Shown here: positions 8,804 through 18,268 of the stretch, piece by piece
Position numbering within the stretch: the first letter of the stretch is position 1
Layout of the letters: every line of letters starts with the position of its first letter
Source of the DNA: Raoultibacter timonensis
Lineage (GTDB): Bacteria; Actinomycetota; Coriobacteriia; Coriobacteriales; Eggerthellaceae
Length of the DNA: 64,000 nt
Direction of reading: 5' to 3'
NCBI RefSeq assembly: GCF_900240215.1
Contig: NZ_LT964679.1
Coordinates: forward strand, 2,480,500 to 2,544,499
Notes under the pieces: model-generated
Databases searched by the model: none
Seen by the model: only the letters and a program-made list of their open reading frames with translations
Told to the model about the DNA's origin: nothing
Translations under genes and position numbers: made by a program

Positions 8804-9469
8804 TTATCCGATAGACCGGACGGCTTCCGCGCTCTTCCAGAAAGCCCGAGCGCTTTCGGCGCCGCCCATGGCGAGAAACGCCTCGAGCACCCGATCGTCA
8901 TCGTCCAGCTCGGGATGGAACGCAACCCCGAGCTGGTTTCCGTATCGTACGGCTACGATGCTGCCGTCGATTCGCGCGAGCACATCGACGCCTTCGCCTG
9001 CTTCGACGACTAAGGGTGCACGGATAAACGTCATGGGCACATGCTCCAAACCCGCGAAAGCGGCACTCGCATGAAAGCTGCCGAGCTGACGGCCGTAGGC
9101 GTTGCGGCGTACCGCTACGGGCAGCGTGCCGAAGCCGCCAGCGCCGCCATTCCCGACCCTCGCGGCAAGCAGGATGAGCCCTGCGCACGTTCCCAAAACT
9201 GGCATGCCCGCCGCGATGCGCTCAAGGAGCGGTTCGAACATGCCCAGCTCGTGCAACAGCTTGATCTGCACGGTGCTCTCGCCGCCGGGCAGCACCAAGC
9301 GATCGAACGGCTTTGCCGCATCGCTTGCCTGGCGCAGCTCGATGCACCGGCACCCAAGCCGCTCGAAGCGGCGCTCGTGTTCGACGAAAGCCCCTTGAAC
9401 GGCCAGCACGCCAACCGTTTGCCCTTGGCCGCACGACGCCGCGCCGTCCGTCCGTACCGTTTGATTCAC
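8804..9469 (-). CDS. pdxT: Pyridoxal 5'-phosphate synthase glutaminase subunit PdxT
   Basis: 221-residue class I glutamine amidotransferase that hydrolyses glutamine and channels ammonia to PdxS for vitamin B6 synthesis. Visible features are the core start VGVLAVQGAF, the oxyanion-strand motif PGGEST (about 61-66), nucleophile Cys95 in VLGTCAGLILLA, and the catalytic His185 and Glu187 in FHPEL. It starts with GTG seven bases after the pdxS stop; the GGGAGG serving it overlaps the end of pdxS, so translation is probably coupled. The N-terminal 18 residues extend beyond the usual family start. The pair makes the usual 12+12 complex. Confidence 0.95.
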   Translation of the reverse strand: MNQTVRTDGAASCGQGQTVGVLAVQGAFVEHERRFERLGCRCIELRQASDAAKPFDRLVLPGGESTVQIKLLHELGMFEPLLERIAAGMPVLGTCAGLILLAARVGNGGAGGFGTLPVAVRRNAYGRQLGSFHASAAFAGLEHVPMTFIRAPLVVEAGEGVDVLARIDGSIVAVRYGNQLGVAFHPELDDDDRVLEAFLAMGGAESARAFWKSAEAVRSIG

Positions 9470-9476
9470 GACGAGC

Positions 9477-10400
9477 CTACCTCCCGCGCTCCGCCATGAG
9501 GATATCGATCTCTTGCTCGTTGATGCCCACCATAGCCTCGCCGAGGTCTTCCGAAAGCGCAGCTATCATGCCCGCATCCTCGAAGTTGGCAACGGCTTTC
9601 ACGATGGCCTGAGCGCGTTTTGCCGGATCACCCGATTTGAAGATGCCCGAACCTACGAATACGCCCTCGGCACCGAGCTGCATCATAAGTGCGGCATCGG
9701 CGGGGGTTGCCACGCCGCCTGCAGCGAAGTTCACCACGGGCAGCCTTCCCTCATCATGCACGAACCGCACGAAATCGTAGGGCACCTGCAACTGCTTGGC
9801 CTCCTCGAACAGCTCGTCTTCGCGCAGCGAGACCACCTTGCCGATCTGCGCATTCATCATGCGCATATGGCGGACCGCCTGTACCACATCGCCCGTACCG
9901 GGCTCCCCTTTCGTCCTGATCATCGAGGCGCCTTCCGCGATACGCCTCAGCGCCTCGCCGAGATCGCGCGCACCGCACACGAACGGCACCGCAAACGCCG
10001 TCTTGTCGATATGATAGGTATCGTCGGCTGGCGAAAGCACTTCGCTCTCGTCGATGTAATCGATTTCGACGGCTTGCAGTACCTGCGCCTCGACAAAGTG
10101 CCCGATGCGGCATTTCGCCATAACGGGAATGCTCACCGCAGCCTGGATACCCTTGATCATGGCGGGATCGCTCATGCGCGACACCCCGCCCGCCGCACGA
10201 ATATCGGCAGGAATGCGTTCGAGGGCCATAACCGCGCAAGCTCCCGCCTCCTCGGCGATGCGCGCCTGCTCGGGCGTGGTCACATCCATAATCACACCGC
10301 CCTTGAGCATCTGGGCAAGTGCGCGGTTGAGTACGCTGCGGCCCTCGGTAGGCTGCTCGTTTGGCACAACGGTTTTAAAAGCGGGATGGGAGTTTGGCAT
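9477..10400 (-). CDS. pdxS: Pyridoxal 5'-phosphate synthase lyase subunit PdxS
   Basis: 307-residue TIM-barrel synthase that joins ribose 5-phosphate, glyceraldehyde 3-phosphate and ammonia from PdxT into pyridoxal 5'-phosphate. Diagnostic segments are [42 protein letters not shown] (Lys96, Schiff-base lysine) and [13 protein letters not shown] (second active-site lysine). The ATG at 10400 has an AAAGGA site. It leads a two-gene operon with pdxT and is divergent from a MocR-type regulator, the arrangement known for PdxR control of pdxST. Confidence 0.96.
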   Translation of the reverse strand: MPNSHPAFKTVVPNEQPTEGRSVLNRALAQMLKGGVIMDVTTPEQARIAEEAGACAVMALERIPADIRAAGGVSRMSDPAMIKGIQAAVSIPVMAKCRIGHFVEAQVLQAVEIDYIDESEVLSPADDTYHIDKTAFAVPFVCGARDLGEALRRIAEGASMIRTKGEPGTGDVVQAVRHMRMMNAQIGKVVSLREDELFEEAKQLQVPYDFVRFVHDEGRLPVVNFAAGGVATPADAALMMQLGAEGVFVGSGIFKSGDPAKRAQAIVKAVANFEDAGMIAALSEDLGEAMVGINEQEIDILMAERGR

Positions 10401-10463
10401 AGCGGTTTCCTTTCGTTGAAGAACCCATCGAATCCTACTGCCCATATGGATATAGTGGTATGA

Positions 10464-10481
10464 TCAAAATACTAGTTTTGA
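10464..10481. promoter_or_regulatory. Inverted repeat in the pdxS/pdxR divergent region, candidate PdxR operator
   Basis: TCAAAA (10464-10469) and TTTTGA (10476-10481) form an inverted repeat around TACTAG, in the only A/T-rich part of the 150-base divergent region. A short direct repeat, AGACCAG then AGAACCAG (10485-10502), follows. MocR regulators often bind direct repeats, so either element could be the operator. Confidence 0.4.
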
Positions 10482-10550
10482 ATAAGACCAGAATAGAACC
10501 AGCGGCGCCTCAGAAGACGCCTTCGGTTCAGACATCCGCAAAGGACGCTC

Positions 10551-12074
10551 GTGCTCACCTACCAACTCGACCAGCGGGGAACGGCCAGCCTGTACGAATA
10601 CCTCTACACGTGCATCCGCGCCGATATCGAATCGGGCGCAATCGCCGCACACGAAAAGCTGCCTTCGAAACGAACGCTGGCAAAGCATCTCGGCGTCAGC
10701 CTCATCACCATCGAAGGCGCCTACGCCCAACTCGCTGCCGAAGGCTATCTGTACTCCATCGAACGCAAAGGTTATTTCGCATGCCCGCTCTCGATTGGCT
10801 CTACGCCTTCGCCGCCCCCCGTATGGAAAGCGCCGCGAAACGATTTGCGCGCGCCCCTGGCACGCGCCACGGCACAAGCAAACCCGCATAGGGCATCGGA
10901 GAACGCCGAAACGCCCGCGGATGCCGCTTCGGATGCAAACGCCGCCGAATGCCCTGTTGCCGATTTCTCCAGTGGATCGCATGCCGCGGGCCTCTTCCCG
11001 TACAACACGTGGGCGAAAACGGTGCGCGAAGCTCTCACCTGCGAATCGGAGCAGACGCTGCTCAACGAATCATCGGCCGCAGGATCGTATCGGCTGCGAG
11101 AAACGCTCGCTTCCTACCTCAAGGGTTTTCGCGGCATGCAGGTGCAACCCGAGCAGATCATCGTGGGGGCAGGAGCGCAACTGCTCTACATCATGATCGT
11201 CCAACTTCTGGGAAGGTCTTGTCGCTTCGCCGTCGAGGATCCGGGCTACCCGCGTCTCACGAAGATATACCGCAGCAACGAAGCAGCGCTCTCGCATGTG
11301 CCCATGGATCAGAGCGGCATCGTCGTCGAAGCCCTTCGCGCGAGCGCCGCCGACGTCGTTCACATCATGCCCTCCCACCAGTTCCCCACCGGCATGGTCA
11401 CGCCGATCAGCCGCCGCTACGAACTGCTCGGCTGGGCAAACGAACATGAAAACCGCTACGTTGTCGAAGACGACTACGACTGCGAGTTCCGCTTGGCAGG
11501 GCGTCCCATACCGCCGCTGCAAGCCATCGACGCAAGCGAGCGCGTGATCTACGTCAACACCTTCGCAAAAAGCCTCGGCCCCGCCTTCCGCATCGGCTAT
11601 CTCGTGCTGCCGCCGCATCTGGCCGAACGGTTCGCCGCCGAACTCGGCTTCTATTCCTGCACGGTGAGCGCCATCGATCAGCTCGCCCTTGCTCGCTTCA
11701 TCGAGAGCGGCGATTACGAGCGCCACATCAACCGGATGCGCAGCCACTACCGCACGGTGCAAAACGAACTTGCCTGCGCACTCAAAGCAAGCGCCGCAAG
11801 CGACCGCATCGCCATCGAAGCGCAGGATTCGGGACTGCACTTCATCATGCACGTCGACACGCTTGCCGACGACGATGCGCTCGCTGCGGCGTTTCGCAAG
11901 CACGGCGTCGCCCTCGATCCTCTCTCGGGCTTTTTCCAGCGAGACTTCGCCGCGTGCGCACCCCTTGAGCGGGAGCGCTACGAGCACCGGTTCATCGTGA
12001 ACTGCGACGGCATCGAACGGTCGGCGATCTTTCCCGCAGCTGAAGCGATAGCGCAGGCAATCGCTTCGGTATAA
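10551..12074 (+). CDS. pdxR: MocR/PdxR-family transcriptional regulator with aminotransferase-like domain
   Basis: 507-residue regulator with an N-terminal GntR-type winged helix (about 1-80; LPSKRTLAKHLGVSLITIEGAYAQL) joined by an Ala-rich linker (80-135) to a class I aminotransferase-like domain. PLP-binding residues are visible: Asp308 in VVEDDYDCEFR and Lys340 in YVNTFAKSLGPAFRIGY. Members bind PLP and control vitamin B6 genes. The GTG start at 10551 has AAAGGA six bases upstream. Its divergent position next to pdxST supports the PdxR role; other MocR regulators govern GABA or taurine genes, which are absent here. Confidence 0.88.
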   Translation: MLTYQLDQRGTASLYEYLYTCIRADIESGAIAAHEKLPSKRTLAKHLGVSLITIEGAYAQLAAEGYLYSIERKGYFACPLSIGSTPSPPPVWKAPRNDLRAPLARATAQANPHRASENAETPADAASDANAAECPVADFSSGSHAAGLFPYNTWAKTVREALTCESEQTLLNESSAAGSYRLRETLASYLKGFRGMQVQPEQIIVGAGAQLLYIMIVQLLGRSCRFAVEDPGYPRLTKIYRSNEAALSHVPMDQSGIVVEALRASAADVVHIMPSHQFPTGMVTPISRRYELLGWANEHENRYVVEDDYDCEFRLAGRPIPPLQAIDASERVIYVNTFAKSLGPAFRIGYLVLPPHLAERFAAELGFYSCTVSAIDQLALARFIESGDYERHINRMRSHYRTVQNELACALKASAASDRIAIEAQDSGLHFIMHVDTLADDDALAAAFRKHGVALDPLSGFFQRDFAACAPLERERYEHRFIVNCDGIERSAIFPAAEAIAQAIASV

Positions 12075-12125
12075 GCATCGCACGACACGCAGCGATCGAT
12101 ACGGGCATCGGCTAGGCAAGAACAG

Positions 12126-12157
12126 AAAAAAGGACCCGGATCGCTTGACCCGAGCCC
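12126..12157 (-). terminator. Rho-independent terminator after the phosphoglycerate-dehydrogenase-like gene
   Basis: On the minus strand an eight-base stem (GGGCTCGG paired with CCGGGTCC through two G-T pairs) is followed by six T residues, 25 bases beyond the stop at 12182. Confidence 0.75.
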
Positions 12158-12181
12158 TTGCATTGCCCCATCGCTTTCGGG

Positions 12182-13348
12182 CTATTTGACCACGCGAACG
12201 CGACGAATGCCCTCGATGCCCCTGAGCTTGCCAATCGCCTCGTCGGGCGCGGCCTGGCTGAGATCGAGCAGCGTATAGGCGTGATCGCCCTTCGACTTGT
12301 TCGTAAGGTTGTCGATGTTTACGCCCCCCTCGCCGAATGCCGTGGTGATCTGGCTCACCATGTTGGGGATGTTGTCGTGGAAAACAGCTACGCGGCTTGC
12401 GCCTTCAGGGCACACCCCCATGTCGCACGCCGGATAGTTCACCGAGTTCTTGATGTTGCCGTTATCGATGTAGTCCACGAGCTCGCGCACCGCCATCATC
12501 GCGCAGTTGTCCTCGGCTTCAGCCGTCGAGGCACCGAGGTGCGGCAGAACGATTGCGCCTTCCATGCTCATAACCTCGGGGACCGCGAAATCGGTGATGT
12601 AGGCGTGGACCTTGCCCGATTCGAGCGCTTCGGCCATGGCGGCGTTATCGACAAGCGTATCGCGGGAGAAATTCAAGAACACCGCCCCGTCCTTCATGAG
12701 CGAGCACGCATGGGAATCGATCATCCCGATCGTGCTTTCCATCGCGGGAACGTGGATGGTGATGTAGTCGCACTCGCGGAAGATATCGTCGATGTTCGTC
12801 ACGTGGTGCGCTGCACTCGACATGCGCCATGCAGCGCCAACCGACACGTAGGGATCGTAGCCGTATACATCCATGCCTAGATCGATGGCAGCGTTCGCAA
12901 CCTCGGCGCCGATGGCTCCGAGCCCGATGACGCCGAGCTTCTTGCCGAGGATCTCGCGTCCCGCAAACGCTTTCTTCGCCTTTTCGGCTGCTTTGGCAAT
13001 GTTTTCGTCATCGGCGTTCTCGCGGCACCACTCGATGCCGTCGACGATTCCGCGGCTGCCGAGCAGAAGCGCGCAAAGCACGATCTCCTTCACGGCATTC
13101 GCATTGGCACCAGGGGTGTTGAACACCACGATGCCCTCTTCGGCGCAACGATCGATCGGGATGTTGTTCACACCGGCACCGGCGCGCCCGATGGCGAGTA
13201 GGCTCTCGGGGAATTCCATGTCATGCATTGCCGCACTGCGGACCAGGATACCCGTTGCCTTGTCGAACTCGTCGGTAAGCTCATACGATTCAGGCAGCAG
13301 ATCGGTACCGTACTTGGAAATGTTGTTCAGGCAATGGATGTAATGCAT
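12182..13348 (-). CDS. serA: D-3-phosphoglycerate dehydrogenase-like 2-hydroxyacid dehydrogenase with ACT domain
   Basis: 388-residue NAD-dependent dehydrogenase, probably the first step of serine biosynthesis. Features include the substrate loop RAGAGVNNIPID, the Rossmann motif GVIGLGAIGAEVANAA, a catalytic Arg region (LNFSRDTLVDNAAM) and the catalytic His in LPHLGASTAEAEDNCA. The C-terminal 70 residues (VAVFHDNIPNMVSQITTAF onward) form an ACT-type regulatory domain, giving the short type of SerA. The ATG at 13348 follows an AAGGAG site; the longer open frame upstream is not supported. It is transcribed alone and ends in a clear terminator. Other 2-hydroxyacid dehydrogenases are possible, but the ACT domain favours SerA. 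Confidence 0.85.
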   Translation of the reverse strand: MHYIHCLNNISKYGTDLLPESYELTDEFDKATGILVRSAAMHDMEFPESLLAIGRAGAGVNNIPIDRCAEEGIVVFNTPGANANAVKEIVLCALLLGSRGIVDGIEWCRENADDENIAKAAEKAKKAFAGREILGKKLGVIGLGAIGAEVANAAIDLGMDVYGYDPYVSVGAAWRMSSAAHHVTNIDDIFRECDYITIHVPAMESTIGMIDSHACSLMKDGAVFLNFSRDTLVDNAAMAEALESGKVHAYITDFAVPEVMSMEGAIVLPHLGASTAEAEDNCAMMAVRELVDYIDNGNIKNSVNYPACDMGVCPEGASRVAVFHDNIPNMVSQITTAFGEGGVNIDNLTNKSKGDHAYTLLDLSQAAPDEAIGKLRGIEGIRRVRVVK

Positions 13349-13599
13349 GGATTCTCCTTCGCGCACGAATGATTGATGTCGCGTGCTTTCCCGCTTGTCG
13401 GAGCTCGCGTCCCCGGCATCCCAATAATGAACGTATGATACCCCAAAACACCCGCCCGACCGCGCACGTCGTGCATAGCGGCCGTTTTGCTTGGCTAACC
13501 GCACTTCTCATCGACAAGATCGATGAGCTCCTGTTTGGCATGAACGGCCGAAGCGCGCTCGCAAACGCATAACGACGGGCCGATCGGCTCCAACGGTCA

Positions 13600-13627
13600 C
13601 GGAAGCCCGAATGCTTTCGGGCATCCG
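13600..13627 (-). terminator. Hairpin terminator after the flavin oxidoreductase gene
   Basis: Nested stems, GCCCGAA (13605-13611) with TTCGGGC (13616-13622) plus outer CGGA/TCCG, directly follow the stop codon at 13629 on the minus strand. No T tract is present. Confidence 0.5.
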
Positions 13628-13628
13628 T

Positions 13629-14690
13629 TTACTTCGCAGGCAGAATACAGCGGTGCCCGCGCGTCGCATCGCACTTGTTGCACGAGATGCAACGCGGGCC
13701 ATACGCAGGATCGGCAGCCCACCGATTCACGAGATCGGGTTCGCATATGAGGGGGCGGCACATCCCGAACGCAGCGACAGCGTCCTCAGCCGCCATTCGC
13801 TCCATTACGGCAAAACTCCGATTGCCGCCCGTGAGAACGATCGGCACCGAAGCCTCCTCGGCCAACCGTTTCGCGTAAGCGGCGAAAAAGGGCTCGCCCG
13901 CGACCCCTCTCACCTTGCATGCGCGCCACGCACCGCTCACCTCGATCGCATCGATGCCGCTTGCAACAAGAATCTTCGCCACCGCAAGGCTGTCTTCCTC
14001 AGACAACCCCCCGTCCACGCCGTCGGAGCTGTTGAGCTTCACCATAAGCGGATAGCCTCGCCCCACCCCGTCGCGAATCGCAGCCATCGCCTCCACGATG
14101 ATGCGGGCGCGGTTTTCGATCGAGCCGCCGTACTCATCGGTGCGATGGTTGAGCAGCGGACTCAAGAACTGGCTCAGCAGATATCCATGGGCCGCATGCA
14201 GCTCGACGCCGTCGAATCCAGCCTCCTTCGCACGGCGCGCTGCGGCGGCAAACGCCTCGATCAGCATCTCGATATCATGCTGCGACGCCTCAACGGGCAC
14301 GATACCCGTCTTCGGGTTCGCGATGGCCGAAGGTCCCAGAATGCGTTCGCTCGGCGGATCGAGCCTGCTCGCAGAGCCTCCGTACACGATCTGCGAGACG
14401 ATGCTGGCTCCTCGTTCGTGCACGGCATCGACAAGTGCTCGGTATTCGGGAACAAAGGAGTCGTCGTAGATTCCCATCATGTTCGGATTCGGGTGCTCAT
14501 CGGCCGTGACGTACGCATACCCCGCGATGATGGTTCCCACGCCGCCTTCGGCCAGCTCTTCGTAGATCGCTGTCAGCTCTTGCGTCAGATGCCCGTCATC
14601 GGTGGCAAGCCCCTCGTACGTCGCCGCCCGCACGAAGCGGTTTTTCGCCCGCATAGCTCCCATGGTCAACTCTTCGAATAGACGGCTCAT
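13629..14690 (-). CDS. NADH:flavin oxidoreductase, Old Yellow Enzyme family
   Basis: 353-residue FMN-binding TIM-barrel oxidoreductase. Family marks are the start LFEELTMGAMRAKNRFVRAATYEGL, the active-site HAAHGYLLSQFLSPLLNHRTDEYGG region, the FMN-contacting VMVKLNSSDGVDGG-like strand and a VLTGGNRSF strand. The C-terminus CISCNKCDATRGHRC matches the cysteine motif that in 2,4-dienoyl-CoA-reductase-type enzymes carries a [4Fe-4S] cluster, but the second FAD/NAD domain of those enzymes is absent. The start at 14690 has GGAGG about 11 bases upstream. The substrate (enone, enoate or aromatic) cannot be told. Monocistronic; no evident partner nearby. Confidence 0.88.
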   Translation of the reverse strand: MSRLFEELTMGAMRAKNRFVRAATYEGLATDDGHLTQELTAIYEELAEGGVGTIIAGYAYVTADEHPNPNMMGIYDDSFVPEYRALVDAVHERGASIVSQIVYGGSASRLDPPSERILGPSAIANPKTGIVPVEASQHDIEMLIEAFAAAARRAKEAGFDGVELHAAHGYLLSQFLSPLLNHRTDEYGGSIENRARIIVEAMAAIRDGVGRGYPLMVKLNSSDGVDGGLSEEDSLAVAKILVASGIDAIEVSGAWRACKVRGVAGEPFFAAYAKRLAEEASVPIVLTGGNRSFAVMERMAAEDAVAAFGMCRPLICEPDLVNRWAADPAYGPRCISCNKCDATRGHRCILPAK

Positions 14691-15143
14691 CGCACCCTGC
14701 CTCCGCTCGGTTCCCTTTCGCTTTCGCACGAAGTAATGATAGCGCACTCGGGAATGGGATAGGGCGCGCGGATCAGCTTTGACATAGGCCGAGGGGGCGC
14801 GACGTCGATCCGCCGACAAACCACCATTGATATGGTTTCGCTAGAGACCCCGAAGCGTCAAATGCTTGCTAGGCAATCCGCGCGAGGCGTCGGTTCCGAC
14901 GCGGAGCCAGAAAGGCGAACCGGGGTCTCGGCGCGCAGCTGCGGGCGGGCGCCCGCAGCGTGTAGCGGCGGCAAGCAAATCGATTGGACACGAATCCTTG
15001 TCCACCGTCGCCCTTTCGGCGAGCATGTTGCTGTTTTGCTCCCATTTCTCTGCCGCAGCACCGTCTTCCTTCCAAGAAATCCCAACACCCGCTATCATGA
15101 GAAGGGGAACGGCAATGCAACCGCACATCGAGAGGACTTGCCC
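14691..15143. other. Gene-free stretch with several inverted repeats
   Basis: This 450-base region holds GAGACCCCG (14844-14852) and its complement (14921-14929) 68 bases apart, and between 14938 and 14959 a very strong GC hairpin (CTGCGGGC arm). It may carry a structured leader of the downstream ankyrin gene. No coding frame here looks real. Confidence 0.4.
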
Positions 15144-16310
15144 ATGGGATTGTTCGATGCTTTCAAGAAAAAGCGAACTGCAGCAAAAGAACCTGTTCAA
15201 ACACAGAAAGCTGCATCCGCCAGCAAAAGCACCGCCGCCCAAACCGCCTCGCCTGAAAACAGATTGCGCACAACGCTTCCGAAGGATTTCGCCGATACCG
15301 TCGGAGCCGGCGATGTTGCCGCCATCAAGGCGGTATTCGATCGATGCCGGATCGATGCAACCAGCGGCTACGCCAAAGAGACGGCACTTGCCTTTGCCGG
15401 CATGCCCGAAGAAGCCGTTCGGTGGCTCGTCGCCCAAGGGGCGGATATCAACGCGAAGGATTTGTACGGAAACACGCCCCTGCACAAGGAAGCTGCATGC
15501 TGGCAGGGAAATACCGAGCTGCTCGTCCAACTCGGTGCCGATATCGAAGCGAAAAACAACGACGGCAATACGCCGCTGCATCGCGCCGCCTGCAAAGGCG
15601 TCGCCCAAACGGTCGAACGGCTGCTCGCACTCGGCGCCGATCCGCTTGCAAGGAACAACGAGGAGCGGACGCCGCTCGAACAGAGCCTTCGCGAATGCCG
15701 AAACGCCGATATCGTGAACGTTGCCGCAGTGGCAGACCTCCTCGTTGAAGCCGGAGACGGTACCGCACCGGCGGCAAAACGATCCGTCGAAAGCATCGGA
15801 AAATCCTTCGAGTTTTACCGCGATAGCTTCAACAAGGATTCGCTCGAGGAAACCGACGCGGCGCTCTCCCATCTCTACGAGCTGTTCGGGGTTGCTCCCG
15901 CCGCAAGGAGGCGCATCCACGATGGCGTATCCCCCATCGCCGTAGACGCCGAAACCTGGCAGAAGCAACACGCCGAGCTGTGGGACTATCTTGTCCCTGC
16001 CAAAGGCCACGCAGCCACCGCCCAGGGCGAAGCCATACGCATCACCGGCAAAGTCGCCTACGAGGTGCTCGATAACGGCGGCATCAACTGGGATGCCGAT
16101 TTCAACAAGATGCTCGGCGCCCTCGCCCGTTTCTTTCGCTCCGGAAACCCGTTGAGCGAAACGGAAGCAGACGAGGCGGACGCGCTTGTAGACGCCCTCA
16201 AAGACGGCTTCGGCGAGAAGGAGCCCGACCGCCTCAGCGAGCTTGCGGTGCGATGGGTCCTCGCCAACCCCGATCCGATGCCTCTCGGCAAACAGACCTA
16301 CCGGAGATAG
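15144..16310 (+). CDS. Ankyrin-repeat protein of unknown function
   Basis: 388-residue soluble protein beginning MGLFDAFKKKRTA, with a basic Ala/Ser-rich N-terminal linker. It carries ankyrin repeats between about residues 50 and 210; the clearest are DLYGNTPLHKEAACWQGNTELL, split as NTPLHKEAA and TELLVQLGADIEAK, then NDGNTPLHRAACKGVAQTVERL in the next unit and RTPLEQSLREC. The C-terminal 170 residues (from SFEFYRDSFNKDSLEETDAAL) match no domain I recognise. An AGAGGA site precedes the ATG at 15144. Ankyrin repeats mediate protein contacts; partner unknown. It converges with the following reductase gene. Confidence 0.75.
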   Translation: MGLFDAFKKKRTAAKEPVQTQKAASASKSTAAQTASPENRLRTTLPKDFADTVGAGDVAAIKAVFDRCRIDATSGYAKETALAFAGMPEEAVRWLVAQGADINAKDLYGNTPLHKEAACWQGNTELLVQLGADIEAKNNDGNTPLHRAACKGVAQTVERLLALGADPLARNNEERTPLEQSLRECRNADIVNVAAVADLLVEAGDGTAPAAKRSVESIGKSFEFYRDSFNKDSLEETDAALSHLYELFGVAPAARRRIHDGVSPIAVDAETWQKQHAELWDYLVPAKGHAATAQGEAIRITGKVAYEVLDNGGINWDADFNKMLGALARFFRSGNPLSETEADEADALVDALKDGFGEKEPDRLSELAVRWVLANPDPMPLGKQTYRR

Positions 16311-16365
16311 CATCCAACAGGTGCCGTCCGCAGCGCATGCACGCCTTACGCGACGGAAAGAAACG

Positions 16366-16403
16366 CGCATGGCCTCGCACCCGAAGAGGCGCGAGGCCAT
16401 GCG
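16366..16403. terminator. Hairpin between convergent ankyrin and reductase genes
   Basis: A 13-base perfect stem, CGCATGGCCTCGC (16366-16378) with GCGAGGCCATGCG (16391-16403), around a 12-base loop and lying between two convergent stop codons. No T tract. Confidence 0.6.
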
Positions 16404-16423
16404 AGAAACCGATGCCGCTTGTT

Positions 16424-18106
16424 TTACGCTCCTTTTGCCCGATCTGCTGCGAACTGTCCGGCACGACGTCCGCCCGTACAGGCGCGGCCGTGGCTCACGC
16501 CCGAAACGGTGATCGGATAATCGTCGAAGAAGAAGCTGCCCGAGCAGTTACCGGCAGCCCATAGACCTTCGATGGGCTTCTTCTCGGCATCGAGCACCTG
16601 CTGGTTCTCATCGATTTCCAGTCCGCCGAGCGTGATCAGCAGCGTCGTTCCCGAATGCACCGCGTAGAACGGCGGCTCGGTGATCGAGCTCAGGCACTGC
16701 GCACGTTTGCCGAAATCGGTATCGACGCCCGCTGCGCACAGCTCGTTGTAATGCTCGATGGTCGCCTTCGCCGTTTCCTGGTCGATGCCTTCCATCTTCG
16801 CAAGCAGCCCTTCGATCGTGTCGGCCGAAAGAATCTGGCCTTCTTCTATAAACTGCTGTATCTCTTCGGGATTGTGCAAAGGCGAACGGAAATCCTTGCA
16901 TACCACCATGCCCATGGCGGGGCCGTCGGTTTCCCATTTGGCATCCCAGATGACCCACTTCATGTGCCTCGGCTGGGCGTTATGGGCACGGCAGACGTAG
17001 GCGTACGGCATGTCCTCGTTGCAGAATCGCTCGCCGAAATCGTTGAGGTACAGCCACGGCTGGCGCGTCAGCGGGATCGATGGCATATGCTCAAGCCCCT
17101 CGACGCCCTCGTCGAAGTACATCGGGCAATGCGGCGCAGGGTCGATCGAGGCGCCCGCCCACGCTCCCATGCGAATGCCGTCGCCGGTGTTGTGCGCGGG
17201 AGTCGTGATGTTGTATATATCCTCTTCGTGGTTCGGAACGAACGCGTCCATCATTTCGGTATCGGCTCCGTAGCCGCCCGCTGCCAAAACCACGCTCTTC
17301 GCATCAACCTGGTAGTGCTTCGAGCCGTCTTTGTACACGACGCCGGTCACCGGTCCGCTCTCGCCGCGAATGAGCTGCTCGGCCGTCACGTTGAAACGGA
17401 TCTCCACTCCGAGCTCCTCGGCATAGGCCGTAAAAGCCTTCGCCCACCCGATCGCAAACGGAGGCTCGTAGCCCGCTTCGGCTCCTTCGGCCAGAAGATC
17501 GTCGGTCGGCACGATCTGGAATGCGTCGGTTGCGAAATGCTCATACCATGCATCGGGAATAACCTGCATCTCCTCGGGCATCGGCGCAACGGTGATGCCG
17601 TGGTCGGTGAGCATGCCTGCGGCCCAATCGAGCGCCTCGGCCGAATGGTCGACCCACGCCTTAACCACACGGTAATCTCCCCTGTGCCCGCCCCAGCGCA
17701 GAACCTCCTGCAACACGTCCTCTTTGCGCGCCGTCAGATCGATGCCGACCTCCTTCTGCAACGAACCGCCGATCGCGCCGTAATCGATGCCGCGAAAGTT
17801 TGCGATGCCGGTCTTTTCGAGGACAAGCACGCTCGCCCCCTTCTCGGCAGCCGAGCACGCAGCCGAAAGCCCGGCCATGCCCGCACCAACGACCACAACG
17901 TCAACCGATTCGGCGCCTTCAACCGATCCGATCGCTTCGGGTTCGGTTTCCCAACTGTAGGTTTTCACGCCTGCCTTCGCGTTAGCGACCGCCTCCGATT
18001 CCTGCGGAGCGCATCCCACGAGCCCCGCCACTCCCATAGCGGCTACCGATGCCGCGCCAAGACCGAGAAAGCTCCTTCTGCTCAATCCCTTTTTCTGCCC
18101 TTCCAT
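16424..18106 (-). CDS. Tat-exported FAD-dependent fumarate-reductase-like oxidoreductase (lipoprotein)
   Basis: 560-residue flavoprotein of the fumarate reductase/succinate dehydrogenase/3-ketosteroid dehydrogenase flavin family. It starts with a Tat signal (SRRSFLG at 9-15) and a lipobox ending at Cys32 (GLVGC), so it is probably exported and lipid-anchored. The FAD-binding motif DVVVVGAGMAGLSAACSA lies near residue 70, GGYGADTEMM in the middle, and a C-terminal FAD loop around GLWAAGNCSGSFFFDD. It has no haem or FMN domain, so electrons must come from a separate carrier. The start at 18106 has GGGAGGAA. Divergent from a membrane LuxR regulator, its likely controller. Substrate unknown; relatives reduce unsaturated acids. 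Confidence 0.85.
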   Translation of the reverse strand: MEGQKKGLSRRSFLGLGAASVAAMGVAGLVGCAPQESEAVANAKAGVKTYSWETEPEAIGSVEGAESVDVVVVGAGMAGLSAACSAAEKGASVLVLEKTGIANFRGIDYGAIGGSLQKEVGIDLTARKEDVLQEVLRWGGHRGDYRVVKAWVDHSAEALDWAAGMLTDHGITVAPMPEEMQVIPDAWYEHFATDAFQIVPTDDLLAEGAEAGYEPPFAIGWAKAFTAYAEELGVEIRFNVTAEQLIRGESGPVTGVVYKDGSKHYQVDAKSVVLAAGGYGADTEMMDAFVPNHEEDIYNITTPAHNTGDGIRMGAWAGASIDPAPHCPMYFDEGVEGLEHMPSIPLTRQPWLYLNDFGERFCNEDMPYAYVCRAHNAQPRHMKWVIWDAKWETDGPAMGMVVCKDFRSPLHNPEEIQQFIEEGQILSADTIEGLLAKMEGIDQETAKATIEHYNELCAAGVDTDFGKRAQCLSSITEPPFYAVHSGTTLLITLGGLEIDENQQVLDAEKKPIEGLWAAGNCSGSFFFDDYPITVSGVSHGRACTGGRRAGQFAADRAKGA

Positions 18107-18172
18107 GGTTTCCTCCCATCGAACGTCTGCGTCCATACCGATAGTGTGTCGCTCCCGAGCGCGCCGCACCAT

Positions 18173-18207
18173 CGATGCGAAGTGAGTATTCGCAGGAAAA
18201 CGCATCG
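18173..18207. promoter_or_regulatory. Nested inverted repeats between reductase and LuxR regulator
   Basis: CGATGCG (18173-18179) pairs with CGCATCG (18201-18207), and inside lies GCGAA (18177-18181) with TTCGC (18189-18193). It sits in the 162-base divergent region and is a candidate site for the adjacent LuxR-type regulator. Confidence 0.35.
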
Positions 18208-18268
18208 GTAAAAAGCAACGATTGACCCGAATTGGGCGCTATGCGACCATGAATCGACGGAGGTGGCG

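Noticed and set aside
8620..9074. Plus-strand frames opposite pdxT
   Set aside because: Ser/Arg-rich shadows of a clearly conserved glutaminase.
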